NCBI GenBank assembly: GCA_030601845.1
Contig: JAUWAY010000007.1
Span: 18,353-82,352 of the forward strand
Length of the DNA stretch: 64,000 nucleotides
DNA from: Phycisphaerae bacterium
GTDB taxonomy: Bacteria > Planctomycetota > Phycisphaerae > Sedimentisphaerales > Anaerobacaceae
Direction: 5' to 3'
Shown: piece by piece, positions 15,800 through 24,772 of the stretch
Numbering within the stretch: the first letter of the stretch is position 1
Layout: each line of letters begins with the position of its first letter
Notes under the pieces: generated by a model
The model's input: the letters and a program-made list of their open reading frames with translations, nothing else
What the model was told of the DNA's origin: nothing
Database searches by the model: none
Made by a program: the position numbers and the translations under genes

Positions 15800-17959
15800 T
15801 CAATGTACTGCGGGAATGCTGGTCAGAAAAAGGCCTTCTTTCGGGCCGAGGGTCAGCTTGCCGGTGACGACCGAGCCGTCGTTGGCAACGGTATCCTGAG
15901 TGGGAGTTCCCTGCAGGCGTTGAAAGCATTGGCCGGGAAAGAGCTTATCCAAATCAAACACATAGGGAAGCGGTGAGGGATTGGCCAACACCAGGCCATT
16001 TTCAAACTCGCGATATATCGCATCGGGGTGAGCGTAGGCCTGAATGCGGTTAATCCAGATGGGTTCGGGGCCTTCGACAACAAATTCCAGGTCGACCTTG
16101 TCTGTCTCGATGTTCGAGAAGTAAAAGCCCGAGTCGAAATTGCTTTCATTGACCAAGGTCATAAATCGGTCGTCGTTTTCGACCTGCTTTCCTGCCGGTG
16201 CGGCTCCGACCCGCATCAAGCGAGCGACCTCCGGCGGGTAACCCTGCATTGGCTCAGCTCGCGCTGTTACCAAAACGAATAAATCAGGCCCATTCGTCGG
16301 TACATCGGTTAATCGGAAACTTATCTTTGAGACTTTTGTTTCGGTAGTAACTAACATCCCAGACTTCGCACGTTGAAATTGCATACTGTCGCCCCGCAAA
16401 AGCTTCCCCAGATTTTGGTCAATGGGGTATCCTTTTCCTTCCAATAAATCCGGCTGGTGCGTGGCCATGCGCACAGCAGGTCCGAGCGGTTTTCCCAGCC
16501 AGCCGAGGCGGTTGGCTTTGCCCATGCGGAATTCGTCCCAGACGCCGAACAGGCCATCGGGGTCATTGCGGGGTGGGTAACTGTAGCATATTGCTGCGTT
16601 GGTGAAGACGCCGACCGCGAAGACAAGGCGATGGATGTTGAACGGGACGTCCGCTTGTTTTACCACCCCCGGCTTATCGGTGGGGACGTTGAATTTGTGG
16701 TTAATGTAATTGAAGACGGGAGTCCGAGCGTTTTTATCCCAAAAGAATTGGCGGTTGAGACCACCGGACCAGTCGTGGATTTCGTGGTCGCGCAAATGCG
16801 GCCAACCCTCGCTTTCGATACCGTTGAGGATGCCGAACGCACGCTGGTTCCTTTCGCTCATCCCGTCGGCCTGGATAATTCGATTTTCTCCGAGCTGGTT
16901 TCTTAACTCTCGGCAGAATTCGACCACACCAACACCGTAAGAATTTATGCCATCAAAGAAGCCGGCATCGAGCCTGCCATCTGCATCGCAGTCTGCTCCG
17001 CGTCCTCTACGAGGCCCACCGCATTGGAATTTCAAGACGTCGAACTCCAGACCATCGAAGGCCGCCAACGCTCCCTGCGCTCCGAACAGTTCGGCCAAAT
17101 GCTCGACGAGAACATCGCTGCACGTTTGGCCTTGTGTGTCGCGCGGGCAGTGGGTCGAATAGTTGTAGTACCACATCAGATTATTTTTCTGACCCCAGGG
17201 GCCTTCGGTCATATGAGCCGCTGCGTAGCTGCGTCCCGCAGGGAAGGCCCGTGGCTTGGTGCCGTAGCAGCCTCGCCGAACGCGGATGGTCTTGTTCTCG
17301 TGGTCGACCGAGATGAGCTGGACCTGCTCGCTCTGGTGCCAGTTGGGCTTACCGTCGGGGTCGAGGATGCATAGGCCAATGTCCTCGTTACGGTCGCGAA
17401 ATCGGCCCATATTTGCTTTGAAAAGATTGGTGTTCTGAACGCGGATATCTGTCTGGCCCTTTTCGGCGGGCACGTCGGAGACAATCTCGCTGCCGTTGAA
17501 ATAAATCCAGTGTCCCGCGAAGAACCTGTTCGACTCGTATCGTGGGTCGCGGGCGTTGCCGTTGAAGTGAAGCAGGACGACTTGAGCGGGGTGGCGCTTC
17601 TTGAATCGCGTGAAGAAGTCAATATTGCGGATTGACCGGCCCAATACCTCCTCTTCCAGCACTTTGCCTTCGATGCCCATCAGTCGCTCAAAGGTCTTCT
17701 CCCACTGCTCATAGGACACACTTTTTTGGGCCGCCACCCCCTCAGCCTGCCGGAAGAAAAACACGCGGGGATATTGGTCACTCAATATCCTCAGCTTGGT
17801 GAGGTCTGCGCCTTCGCTTCTGTCTGAGGCCTTCACTGTGGCGACAATATCACCGGCTGCAACGATATTGGCCGCTGCCACAATGGAAGCTGCCGCTATG
17901 AGCCAACAGGCACGAGTAAGATACAGTTTTGCAGGACTTGGTTTATTGCCTTTTGCCAT
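15800..17959 (-). CDS. Secreted hydrolase-like protein of unknown family
   Basis: 719 residues. ATG 17959 is preferred over TTG 17965 because AGGGAG lies 9 bp upstream. A signal peptide (CWLIAAASIVAAANIVAAGD) is present. The middle part looks like a TIM-barrel glycosidase: VVLLHFNGNARDPRYESNRF, NNLMWYYNYSTHCPRDTQGQ, FDGLEFDVLKFQCGG, ENRIIQADGMSERNQRAFGI and LNGIESEGWPHLR. The acidic residues in GLEFD and GIESEGW would suit catalysis. A beta-sandwich-like tail follows (FDSGFYFSNIETDKVDLEFV). No named family is recognised. It lies last in the sulfatase/oxidoreductase cluster, which supports a role in glycan breakdown. Confidence 0.7.
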   Translation of the reverse strand: MAKGNKPSPAKLYLTRACWLIAAASIVAAANIVAAGDIVATVKASDRSEGADLTKLRILSDQYPRVFFFRQAEGVAAQKSVSYEQWEKTFERLMGIEGKVLEEEVLGRSIRNIDFFTRFKKRHPAQVVLLHFNGNARDPRYESNRFFAGHWIYFNGSEIVSDVPAEKGQTDIRVQNTNLFKANMGRFRDRNEDIGLCILDPDGKPNWHQSEQVQLISVDHENKTIRVRRGCYGTKPRAFPAGRSYAAAHMTEGPWGQKNNLMWYYNYSTHCPRDTQGQTCSDVLVEHLAELFGAQGALAAFDGLEFDVLKFQCGGPRRGRGADCDADGRLDAGFFDGINSYGVGVVEFCRELRNQLGENRIIQADGMSERNQRAFGILNGIESEGWPHLRDHEIHDWSGGLNRQFFWDKNARTPVFNYINHKFNVPTDKPGVVKQADVPFNIHRLVFAVGVFTNAAICYSYPPRNDPDGLFGVWDEFRMGKANRLGWLGKPLGPAVRMATHQPDLLEGKGYPIDQNLGKLLRGDSMQFQRAKSGMLVTTETKVSKISFRLTDVPTNGPDLFVLVTARAEPMQGYPPEVARLMRVGAAPAGKQVENDDRFMTLVNESNFDSGFYFSNIETDKVDLEFVVEGPEPIWINRIQAYAHPDAIYREFENGLVLANPSPLPYVFDLDKLFPGQCFQRLQGTPTQDTVANDGSVVTGKLTLGPKEGLFLTSIPAVH

Positions 17960-17974
17960 TTTCAAGGTCTCCCT

Positions 17975-18170
17975 TAATTTGCCACAGATTTCACAGATTA
18001 CACTGATTTATAATTATAGTACCTACATCCAGAAACCAGACGAACTACAGAAAAGTCCATCTCTCTAACCGCTAATTTGCCACAGATTTCACAGATTACA
18101 CTGATTTATAATTATAGTACCTACATCCAGAAACCAGACGAACTACAGGAAAGTCCAGCTCTCTAACCGC
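17975..18170. repeat. 98-bp direct tandem repeat (two copies)
   Basis: Copies at 17975-18072 and 18073-18170 differ at only a few positions. Each starts with TAATTTGCCACAGATTTCAC, in which the word CACAGATT is itself repeated, and ends CTCTCTAACCGC. It fills the gap between the hydrolase-like gene and the sulfatase upstream of it. Confidence 0.9.
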
Positions 18171-18173
18171 ACA

Positions 18174-20024
18174 TCAATCAAGTCGTTTCACATATACATA
18201 ATACGCACCGCGGGGTTGGCCTTTTTTGTCATCTGTAAACCATGTTTGCAGGCGTGTTTTACCGGCCTTGAGACGAACCTGGAACGTTACGGCGGCCGCT
18301 CCCCTGGGAACCGGTTTGGTCATATCAATATCTGCAATCTTCAGGCGGGCCTTTGTGGCGGCTATGGCCTTGCCGGGAGAAGGGGGCTGTGCGCCGGGTA
18401 CGACTTTGCCGGCGGGGATGGCCGCCGTGATGGCCTTATCTACTTCCTGTGGCCAGCGCCGCAGGGCAAACTCATATATGCCATCACGGGCCACCTGCAC
18501 CGCCCAGAAGCCGCTGGCCTGGACACCCCGGCGGACGGCGCCCTGGTTCGACTGTGCCTGGCGAACACCGTCCACACTGTGCCAGTCGTGACAGGTCAGC
18601 CGGGCCGGATTTTCCTTATCAGAGCCGATAATGATTTCGCAGTACTCGCCAAAACGTTCGGAAACGTCTTGCCACCAGTTGTCATAGGCCTTGCGCAATT
18701 TCCTCACTACCTCGGGGTGTTTATCAGCAACGTTGCTTTTCTGGCTCGGGTCGGCCTTTATATCGTAAAGCTCTGTACCGTTTATCAGCCGCCAGCGGTC
18801 GGTCATAAGCGCACTTTTGCGCCACTTCTCCGGGTATTCAATCCGTTGAGAGTCGGTAACGAGCGTACGGTCTGGCCAGTTCTTAGCCCGTCCCATCAAA
18901 AGCCGAACAATGCTGTCACCATCGAACTTGACCCTGCGTGGTTTCTTCAGCCCGCACAGTTCAATCAGTGTCGGCAGTATATCGACGTGTGCCGTCAGCC
19001 GGTCAATGTCACTGCCGCCACCGAGCCCACCGGTGGGCCAGCGGATAAAGCAGGGAACACGATGGCCGCCGTCGTATTCTGAGCCCTTCTTGCCGCGCAT
19101 ACCGGCACCAAAGCCCCTGGTTGGGAACCCTTGCTGGTCTATGCCCAGTCCTCCGGCGCTTCCGTTGTCGGTCATAAAGATGAGGATTGTATTTTCCTCA
19201 AGGCCCAGCTCTTTCAGCCGACGCATCAGGCGGGCCATGTTCTCGTCGATATTTGTTATCATACCGTAAAATGCGGCCCGATTGTCATCCACACCCTTGT
19301 CTCTGTAGGGCTTGCTGTATTTGTCGGCAACGTTTAGCGGGCTGTGCGGAGCATTGGTCGTAACGTAACAGAAGAATGGGCGATGCTTATTGGCCTCAAT
19401 GAATTTCATCGCTCCATCAAACCATACATCGGTGCAGTAGCCGGTAAACTTGCGGCGTTTGCCGTTGTGGAGGTAGGTGTCATCGAAGTAATTGTTTCCC
19501 CAGTAGTCCGGTGTCTGGCCGACTCCGCCGCCGCCGTGGATAAGCGTTTCGTCGAAGCCCCTGTCCTGCGGCCGAAACGGGTAGTTGTCGCCGAGGTGCC
19601 ACTTGCCGAATATGCCGGTGCGGTAGCCGGCCGCTGAGAAGACGTCGGCCACTGTTACTTCGTCCCTGCGCAGCAGTGAGCGGCCCATAACGGTATGCCA
19701 GACGCCTGTCCGGTTGCAATAGCGCCCCGTCATCAGGGCGGCACGGGTGGGTGAACACGTAGGGCCAACGTGAAAGTTAGTCAAATGCACGCTCTGTGTG
19801 TAGAGCTTGTCGAGGTTAGGCGTTTTAATTACCGGGTTGCCGTGGCAGGCCAAGTCGCCGTAGCCCTGGTCATCGGTTATGACCAGTACGACGTTCGGCC
19901 GGTTTTCCTTAGCCCCTGTTATCTGTCCTGTACCGGCACAGCCCGGCAATAGTGAAGACACGGCCCCCGATGCCGTCGCAAAGCCCATCGTCTTGAAAAA
20001 CTCTCTCCTTGTTTGCTCCTTCAT
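18174..20024 (-). CDS. Sulfatase (type I, formylglycine-dependent), arylsulfatase-like
   Basis: Hydrolyses sulfate esters. 616 residues from ATG 20024, chosen over ATG 20048 because AAGGAGAG lies 8 bp before it. The N-terminus has a Tat-like signal (TRREFFKTMG) and a lipobox-like LLPGCAG. Metal-binding residues are in VLVITDDQGYGD. The modification motif is C90-S-P-T-R followed by ALMTGR; C90 would become formylglycine. Further motifs are GIFGKWHLGD, FFCYVTTNAPHSPL and FMTDNGSAGG. A C-terminal domain of about 110 residues (GAQPPSPGKAIAATKARLKI) is typical of planctomycete sulfatases and may bind the substrate. Substrate unknown. Confidence 0.93.
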   Translation of the reverse strand: MKEQTRREFFKTMGFATASGAVSSLLPGCAGTGQITGAKENRPNVVLVITDDQGYGDLACHGNPVIKTPNLDKLYTQSVHLTNFHVGPTCSPTRAALMTGRYCNRTGVWHTVMGRSLLRRDEVTVADVFSAAGYRTGIFGKWHLGDNYPFRPQDRGFDETLIHGGGGVGQTPDYWGNNYFDDTYLHNGKRRKFTGYCTDVWFDGAMKFIEANKHRPFFCYVTTNAPHSPLNVADKYSKPYRDKGVDDNRAAFYGMITNIDENMARLMRRLKELGLEENTILIFMTDNGSAGGLGIDQQGFPTRGFGAGMRGKKGSEYDGGHRVPCFIRWPTGGLGGGSDIDRLTAHVDILPTLIELCGLKKPRRVKFDGDSIVRLLMGRAKNWPDRTLVTDSQRIEYPEKWRKSALMTDRWRLINGTELYDIKADPSQKSNVADKHPEVVRKLRKAYDNWWQDVSERFGEYCEIIIGSDKENPARLTCHDWHSVDGVRQAQSNQGAVRRGVQASGFWAVQVARDGIYEFALRRWPQEVDKAITAAIPAGKVVPGAQPPSPGKAIAATKARLKIADIDMTKPVPRGAAAVTFQVRLKAGKTRLQTWFTDDKKGQPRGAYYVYVKRLD

Positions 20025-20124
20025 TATCAGTACTCTCCTTATCTTCATCGAGAAGGCACCTTGAGATTGAGAGTGCCTCTTGCTGAGCTCTCATTACGGC
20101 TCACTTTTCGTCCGCTTTTTGGAA

Positions 20125-21546
20125 TCAGCCCTTGCGCCACCATGCGTCGGCGTGGGGCAAATTCGGTGCGACATCCAGTCGACTTTCCCAATCTATCAGC
20201 AGTTTTTTGTGTTCTGCCAATGCGGAAGCGTGCTTTGAGCTGGCTGCAAGATTTTTGGTTTCGCCTGGGTCGGCCTGCATATCGAAAAGCTGCTCAACCG
20301 TTTCGTTGACGTATGTGATATACTTGTAATGTTCTGTGCGGACCACCCTTGCCCTATTTCCGTTTAGCTCGGTAAAAACGCACGGATGCCAGGGCACGGA
20401 GTTTCCTTCGAGCAGCGGTCTCAAACTTTTTCCGCGCATTTTCTTCGGCGGTTTGATGCCGGTATATTCGCACAAGGTCGGCATTATATCCAGGCCGGAA
20501 ACCAGATGCGTGGTGTCTGTCTTATTTTCGGGAATATGTCCGGGCCAGGATACGAACAACGGCACTTTCATAGCTTCGTCGTAGGGACTACTCTTGCGCA
20601 CCATCTGGTGGTGGCCCAGACCCTCGCCGTGGTCGGAGGTAAGCAGAATTAGTGTATCCCTGTCATTGCCGGTATCCTGCAGCGCCTGTAAGAGACGTCC
20701 TATCTCGCCATCGACCATTTCGATGTGGCGATAATAACTCCATAAATAGAATTGCCATTGCTGCTTGCTCCAGTTTCCTTTAACGGGGTCTCTGCCCAGG
20801 CGGGTTTGCTTTATGTAATCCGGTTCGCGCGGGTCGAATTCGAAATTGTCCGGCAAAGGCGGAAGTTTATCCGCCAATTCCGGATACCGGAGCCGGTCGG
20901 GATTATGCGTATTCAAACGCAGCCATTCACAGATGTCGTGTGGCTGGAGGAAAGAGGCAACCATAAAAAATGGCCTGGACGAAGAACGATTTCGCAAAAA
21001 CCCCTCGCATGCGCGTGAAGCGCAGGTGTCACCGAGATTGCCCTGACCGCTGATTCCTGTATGCAGGACATTGAAGCCCGGTATAAAATGGGTGTAGGAC
21101 TTGGGCACGTGCCACTTTCCGGCATATACAGTTTCGTAGTCGGTCTCCTGCGAAAACCACTGTCCGAGATTCGGAATATCCGAACGGACAGACCTGCCAT
21201 TGACGTAAACTCCGGTCTCACTGGTTGTGCGCCCGGTGAATATGGAGCTTCTTGCAGGGCTGCATACGGGGTTGGTGCTGTGTGATTGGTCGAAACTGAA
21301 GCCGCGATTTTTGAGCTGGTCCAGGGCAGGGGTGCGTACGTAACGGCAGCCACCCGCCGCAACCGTATCTATATGCTGCTGGTCCGTAATAATCAGCAGA
21401 ATATTAGGCGTGGAGTTTTTCGGCGAGGCGAAGGCGTTGATGCCGAGACTGCCGCCGGCAAGCAGAAGTGCGCCGCCGCTGCCTATTTTGATAAACTCTC
21501 GGCGGTTAATGCCGTCTGCCCGGTTTGTTTTGTTTTTGTTACTCAT
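20125..21546 (-). CDS. Sulfatase (type I, formylglycine-dependent)
   Basis: 473 residues with a Tat-like signal (NRREFIKIGSGGALLLAGGS) and N-terminal metal site in ILLIITDQQHID. The modification motif is C95-S-P-A-R followed by SSIFTGR. It also has TVYAGKWHVPKSYTHF, RPFFMVASFLQPHDICEW and LLTSDHGEGLGHH. The C-terminus carries the usual VRTEHYKYITYVNETVEQLF. The HDICEW/GEGLGHH type resembles heparan or iduronate sulfatase relatives; the exact substrate is not decidable. Its ATG overlaps the stop of the upstream unknown gene by 4 bp (ATGA), so the two are translationally coupled. Confidence 0.92.
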   Translation of the reverse strand: MSNKNKTNRADGINRREFIKIGSGGALLLAGGSLGINAFASPKNSTPNILLIITDQQHIDTVAAGGCRYVRTPALDQLKNRGFSFDQSHSTNPVCSPARSSIFTGRTTSETGVYVNGRSVRSDIPNLGQWFSQETDYETVYAGKWHVPKSYTHFIPGFNVLHTGISGQGNLGDTCASRACEGFLRNRSSSRPFFMVASFLQPHDICEWLRLNTHNPDRLRYPELADKLPPLPDNFEFDPREPDYIKQTRLGRDPVKGNWSKQQWQFYLWSYYRHIEMVDGEIGRLLQALQDTGNDRDTLILLTSDHGEGLGHHQMVRKSSPYDEAMKVPLFVSWPGHIPENKTDTTHLVSGLDIMPTLCEYTGIKPPKKMRGKSLRPLLEGNSVPWHPCVFTELNGNRARVVRTEHYKYITYVNETVEQLFDMQADPGETKNLAASSKHASALAEHKKLLIDWESRLDVAPNLPHADAWWRKG

Positions 21547-22385
21547 TTGCTTTTACCTCCTTTGTTCGTTTCCTGCCTCTGCTGAAAGAGGCGTCGTTGT
21601 GTTTCCGCTATTAGTTTTGTCCTGGCTGGCGCTTTGTCATCGAGGATATAGGCCCGGCTGAGGGTAATGGCCATCAGGAGCCGGTGGTGTTCATCCAGCC
21701 AGTAGTCGTATGGAAGCAGACCGTGCCCTAATTGGCTGAACCAATGCAAGGACAGGTCTTTGCCATTGATGTTTATCGGGTAAAGGCCGCGATAGGATAG
21801 ATGATGCCCCTGGCGCAAAAGACTCAGGCCTTCCAGTACGTCGAAAGTAAGCGAAGAATCTTGCTCGAACGCCAGACGCTGGACTGCATCGAAGAGACAC
21901 CAGTCAGAAGTGAGCTGGGTGGACCCCTTGCGTTTGAAAGTGCGGCGGTCAGTCTCGACCTCAATAGCGTCTGCTTTGATTTGAACTTTTTCCTCGGTGC
22001 CAAGCTCGCGGCGCCGCTTTCCATCCGGCCCGATGAAACTGCTCGTTAGCCCCCATCGGACAGGCGATGCCAACCGGTTATTCAGGCACCTGATTCCAGC
22101 ATGAACCGAATGCAACGCCCCCTCATAATTTACAATCTGCTGGTCCACCTTTAATGTGAAGGATTTACCCGATTTGCCGGAGGTGCGTTCAATTCGCAGA
22201 TGTCCCACCTCCTCGTTACCACTCTCACGATACCCGTGACAGATCCAGACCCGGTACGTGTTCACCCAATTGCCGTCCGGGTCGAAGTCATCAGACCGCA
22301 GCGGCAATTCACCAATGGCGCCCAGCTCTTCAAGCATAGTTGGTGTCAACGGGGAGCCAACTATTGTTCTTTTCGTTTTTGCCAT
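21543..22385 (-). CDS. Unknown protein translationally coupled to a sulfatase
   Basis: 280 residues from ATG 22385, chosen because AAGGAG lies 6 bp upstream; other in-frame starts further up lack an RBS. There is no signal peptide or membrane segment. The N-terminal half looks beta-rich (NWVNTYRVWICHGYRESGNE, EVGHLRIERTSGKSGKSFTL, KVDQQIVNYEGALHSVHAGI). The C-terminal half is helical and mentions no known motif (GLSLLRQGHHLSYRGLYPIN). No family is recognised. The ATGA overlap with the following sulfatase and the absence of an export signal suggest a cytoplasmic partner or regulator, but this is inference. Confidence 0.75.
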   Translation of the reverse strand: MAKTKRTIVGSPLTPTMLEELGAIGELPLRSDDFDPDGNWVNTYRVWICHGYRESGNEEVGHLRIERTSGKSGKSFTLKVDQQIVNYEGALHSVHAGIRCLNNRLASPVRWGLTSSFIGPDGKRRRELGTEEKVQIKADAIEVETDRRTFKRKGSTQLTSDWCLFDAVQRLAFEQDSSLTFDVLEGLSLLRQGHHLSYRGLYPININGKDLSLHWFSQLGHGLLPYDYWLDEHHRLLMAITLSRAYILDDKAPARTKLIAETQRRLFQQRQETNKGGKSK

Positions 22386-22526
22386 AATATTCTCCTTCAT
22401 ATTTACAAATATTGTCGAAGTTTTCCAACTGCTAATGTTAATCTTTTCCCGCAAGACTGTCCCTGCAGGAGCCCCATCACTTCGTGTCTACTATAATTCG
22501 GGTTATGTCCTCATGGCGTTTTTACC

Positions 22527-22640
22527 TCATAGAATCAAGGCCTGCCTGCAGCCAAACCGGCCGGCCGAGACACAAACCGGTAGAACCAGCAGGTAGACCA
22601 AAACGCATGGATACAGCTTATGTATCGGTTTGATTCTCAT
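22527..22640 (-). pseudogene. N-terminal remnant of an exported protein
   Basis: A 37-codon ORF with AAGGAG 10 bp before its ATG, encoding a signal-peptide-like sequence (LYPCVLVYLLVLPVCVSAGR) and then a stop after 10 more residues. It follows the Gfo/Idh gene on the same strand. It looks like the 5' stump of a deleted secreted gene. The rest of 22386-22673 shows nothing recognisable. Confidence 0.4.
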
Positions 22641-22673
22641 TGCGGTATAGCTCCTTGTGTTTTCTGAAACGCC

Positions 22674-24095
22674 TTACAATGACCAGCCTTGGCGGTAGGT
22701 TGGTTTGATGAGTTCATTGGCCTCCTTGCTGTTGGTGAACTCCATTTTGTCGGCGTCCCAGAGCAGTTTTTCGTCTTTCATCCGCATGGCAATAATGCCG
22801 AGCAGAACCATTTCGGTAAGCGGTCCGCCGTAATCGAAGTTGCTACTGGCAGGTTCGCCACCTTTGCAGGCATCTATCCAGTCCTGATGGTGGCCCTTGA
22901 CTCGCTTGATAGTCTTAGGCGGGAGCCGGTGCAAATACTCCTTCATTTTGGATTCGGGAATAATCCTGCAGCCGTTGGCGCCGTGGGACCCGTGACGGAT
23001 TACACCTTTGTCGCCGATGATAAAGGCGCCATTGCCGCCATGTCCTTTTTCCATCCCTTCCGGCCGAGGCGGCAGCATACCGCCGTCGTACCAGGTGAGC
23101 GCGACCGGTGGCATATCGCCGCGAGCGGGAAATTCATAACGCACAATCGATGCGACCGGATACGTCTCTTTCCTGAGTTTATCGAGGTAAACCGGTATCT
23201 CCTTCTTCGGACTCCCGCCGCGACCAAGACATGACATCCAGAATTCCGGATTCGGATTGTACGACGTGTTCGCTTCCACGCTAACGGGACTGCCTAATTT
23301 CAATGCCCAGAATGCCGGGTCCATGATGTGACATCCCATATCACCCAGGGCTCCGGTACCGAAATCGAGCCAGCCGCGCCAGTATATCGGCGCATAGATC
23401 GGATGATAGGTGCGATATTGTGCCGGTCCAAGCCATAAGTCCCAGTTGAGGGTATCCGGTACCGTGGGTGTATCTTTGGGCCGGGGTAGTCCCGAAGGAA
23501 AGGCATATCCACCCATGGGACGATTACTCCAGGCGTAGACCTGGCGGACATCGCCGATGGCGCCGTCCCAGACCCATTCGCAGCACAGGCGAATGTGCTC
23601 TGAAGAGTGCCCCTGGTTGCCCATCTGTGTGGCGACTTTGTATTTTCGGGCCGCCTCGGTGAGTTTGCGAACTTCGTAGATCGAATGGGCCAGCGGTTTC
23701 TCGCAATAGACATGCTTGCCGCGCTGGATAGCCGCCATGGCGGCTACATAATGGGTATGGTCCGGGGTCGCGACGATGACGGCATCGATATCTTTTTCCA
23801 TTTCGTCGAACATCACGCGAAAATCGCGATAGATTTTTGCCTGTGGATTTTTCTTGATAGTGTTTCCCGCGTGTTCCATATCCACATCACACAGGGCGAC
23901 AATGTTCTCAGTTTCTACGCCTCTCAGATCAGCCCCGCCTCGGCCACCCACGCCAATCACACCGATATTCAGCTTGTTACTGGGTGCGTCTTTGCCCAGG
24001 ACCCGGCTGGGAACGATAGCGAAGGCCGTGGCAGTCGAGGCCGCAGTACCCATAAAGGTTCGTCGGGACATTGTCTTCTTAGCTTCTTTCTTCAT
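22674..24095 (-). CDS. Gfo/Idh/MocA family oxidoreductase, Tat-exported
   Basis: NAD(P)-dependent sugar oxidoreductase family, 473 residues. It has a Tat signal (MSRRTFMGTAASTATAFAIV), then a Rossmann fold with NIGVIGVGGRGGADLRG and NIVALCDVD. The family signature EKPLAHSIYEVRKLTEAA follows, with VIVATPDHTHYVAAMAAIQR just before it. The planctomycete subtype feature HHQDWIDACKGGEPASSNFD is present near the C-terminus. AAGGAG is 9 bp before ATG 24095. The Tat signal implies cofactor loading before export to the periplasm. It lies within the sulfatase cluster and may oxidise released sugars. Confidence 0.93.
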   Translation of the reverse strand: MKKEAKKTMSRRTFMGTAASTATAFAIVPSRVLGKDAPSNKLNIGVIGVGGRGGADLRGVETENIVALCDVDMEHAGNTIKKNPQAKIYRDFRVMFDEMEKDIDAVIVATPDHTHYVAAMAAIQRGKHVYCEKPLAHSIYEVRKLTEAARKYKVATQMGNQGHSSEHIRLCCEWVWDGAIGDVRQVYAWSNRPMGGYAFPSGLPRPKDTPTVPDTLNWDLWLGPAQYRTYHPIYAPIYWRGWLDFGTGALGDMGCHIMDPAFWALKLGSPVSVEANTSYNPNPEFWMSCLGRGGSPKKEIPVYLDKLRKETYPVASIVRYEFPARGDMPPVALTWYDGGMLPPRPEGMEKGHGGNGAFIIGDKGVIRHGSHGANGCRIIPESKMKEYLHRLPPKTIKRVKGHHQDWIDACKGGEPASSNFDYGGPLTEMVLLGIIAMRMKDEKLLWDADKMEFTNSKEANELIKPTYRQGWSL

Positions 24096-24127
24096 TATAT
24101 TGTCTCCTTTTGAGACGTTATTTCCTA

Positions 24128-24532
24128 TTACCTCTTTACAAACTCCAGTTTGGCAACGTTGCGGCGTTCGGGGTCCATCTTGTCACCCAGCGTGTACACG
24201 CCGTTAATGTGGCTGTACTGGCTGGTAAGAACCACGGCACGCGCCGGAGTGTAGATAGAGTTGGTTACGAAACAATTGTTAAACCGCATCCCCTCCTCGG
24301 CAATGCGGTCGATGTTGGGCGTCCTGGCGATACTGGAAAGCCAACTGCCGTAGCAACTGACGGTGCTGGTCGAGTGGTCATCGGACATAATGTAAAGGAT
24401 GTTCGGGCGCCTGCCTTCAGCTCCTGTTATTTGGCCTATATCGGCACAGCCCGGCAGTATCGACAGCGTTCCCGCAGATACCGCCGCAAAACCGATCGTC
24501 TTAAGAAATTCTTTTCTTGTTTGATTACACAT
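24128..24532 (-). pseudogene. Truncated, inactive sulfatase
   Basis: The first 134 residues of a sulfatase: signal with lipobox-like LPGCAD, metal motif YIMSDDHSTS, and the region NSIYTPARAVVLTSQYSHIN. In working enzymes that spot is C-T-P-S/A-R; here codon 94 is TAC (Tyr) instead of TGC (Cys), so no formylglycine can form. The protein ends right after LGDKMDPERRNVAKLEFVKR, with over two thirds of the enzyme missing. It is a decayed copy adjacent to the Gfo/Idh gene. Confidence 0.85.
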
Positions 24533-24734
24533 ATCTTTTGTCCTTTTTGAACTGCCGTAAGAAATTTCGCTGGGAAAGCAGAAATATGAAGTTTATTACG
24601 TCTAATCAGCTATGTCAAGGGCGGTTAGAAATTTTCGGTGGAATAGTGAGTGCGTTTTTTCATATTTGACAATCACTCCTGGCTTTAGTATTATTTTTTT
24701 GCGATTTTTAACAATCTTGTGAACAAGTTGAAGT

Positions 24735-24772
24735 ATCGAGTTACCGGTATCAAGTAACGAGTATCGAGAATG
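24735..24772. repeat. Word-repeat array abutting the DUF1015 start codon
   Basis: Words GTATCGAG, TACCGGTATC, AACGAG and GTATCGAGA run directly into the ATG at 24770. No Shine-Dalgarno is left between the array and the start. Confidence 0.6.

Noticed and set aside
18216..19082. 288-residue ORF on the plus strand opposite a sulfatase
   Set aside because: Antisense shadow without domain or RBS.
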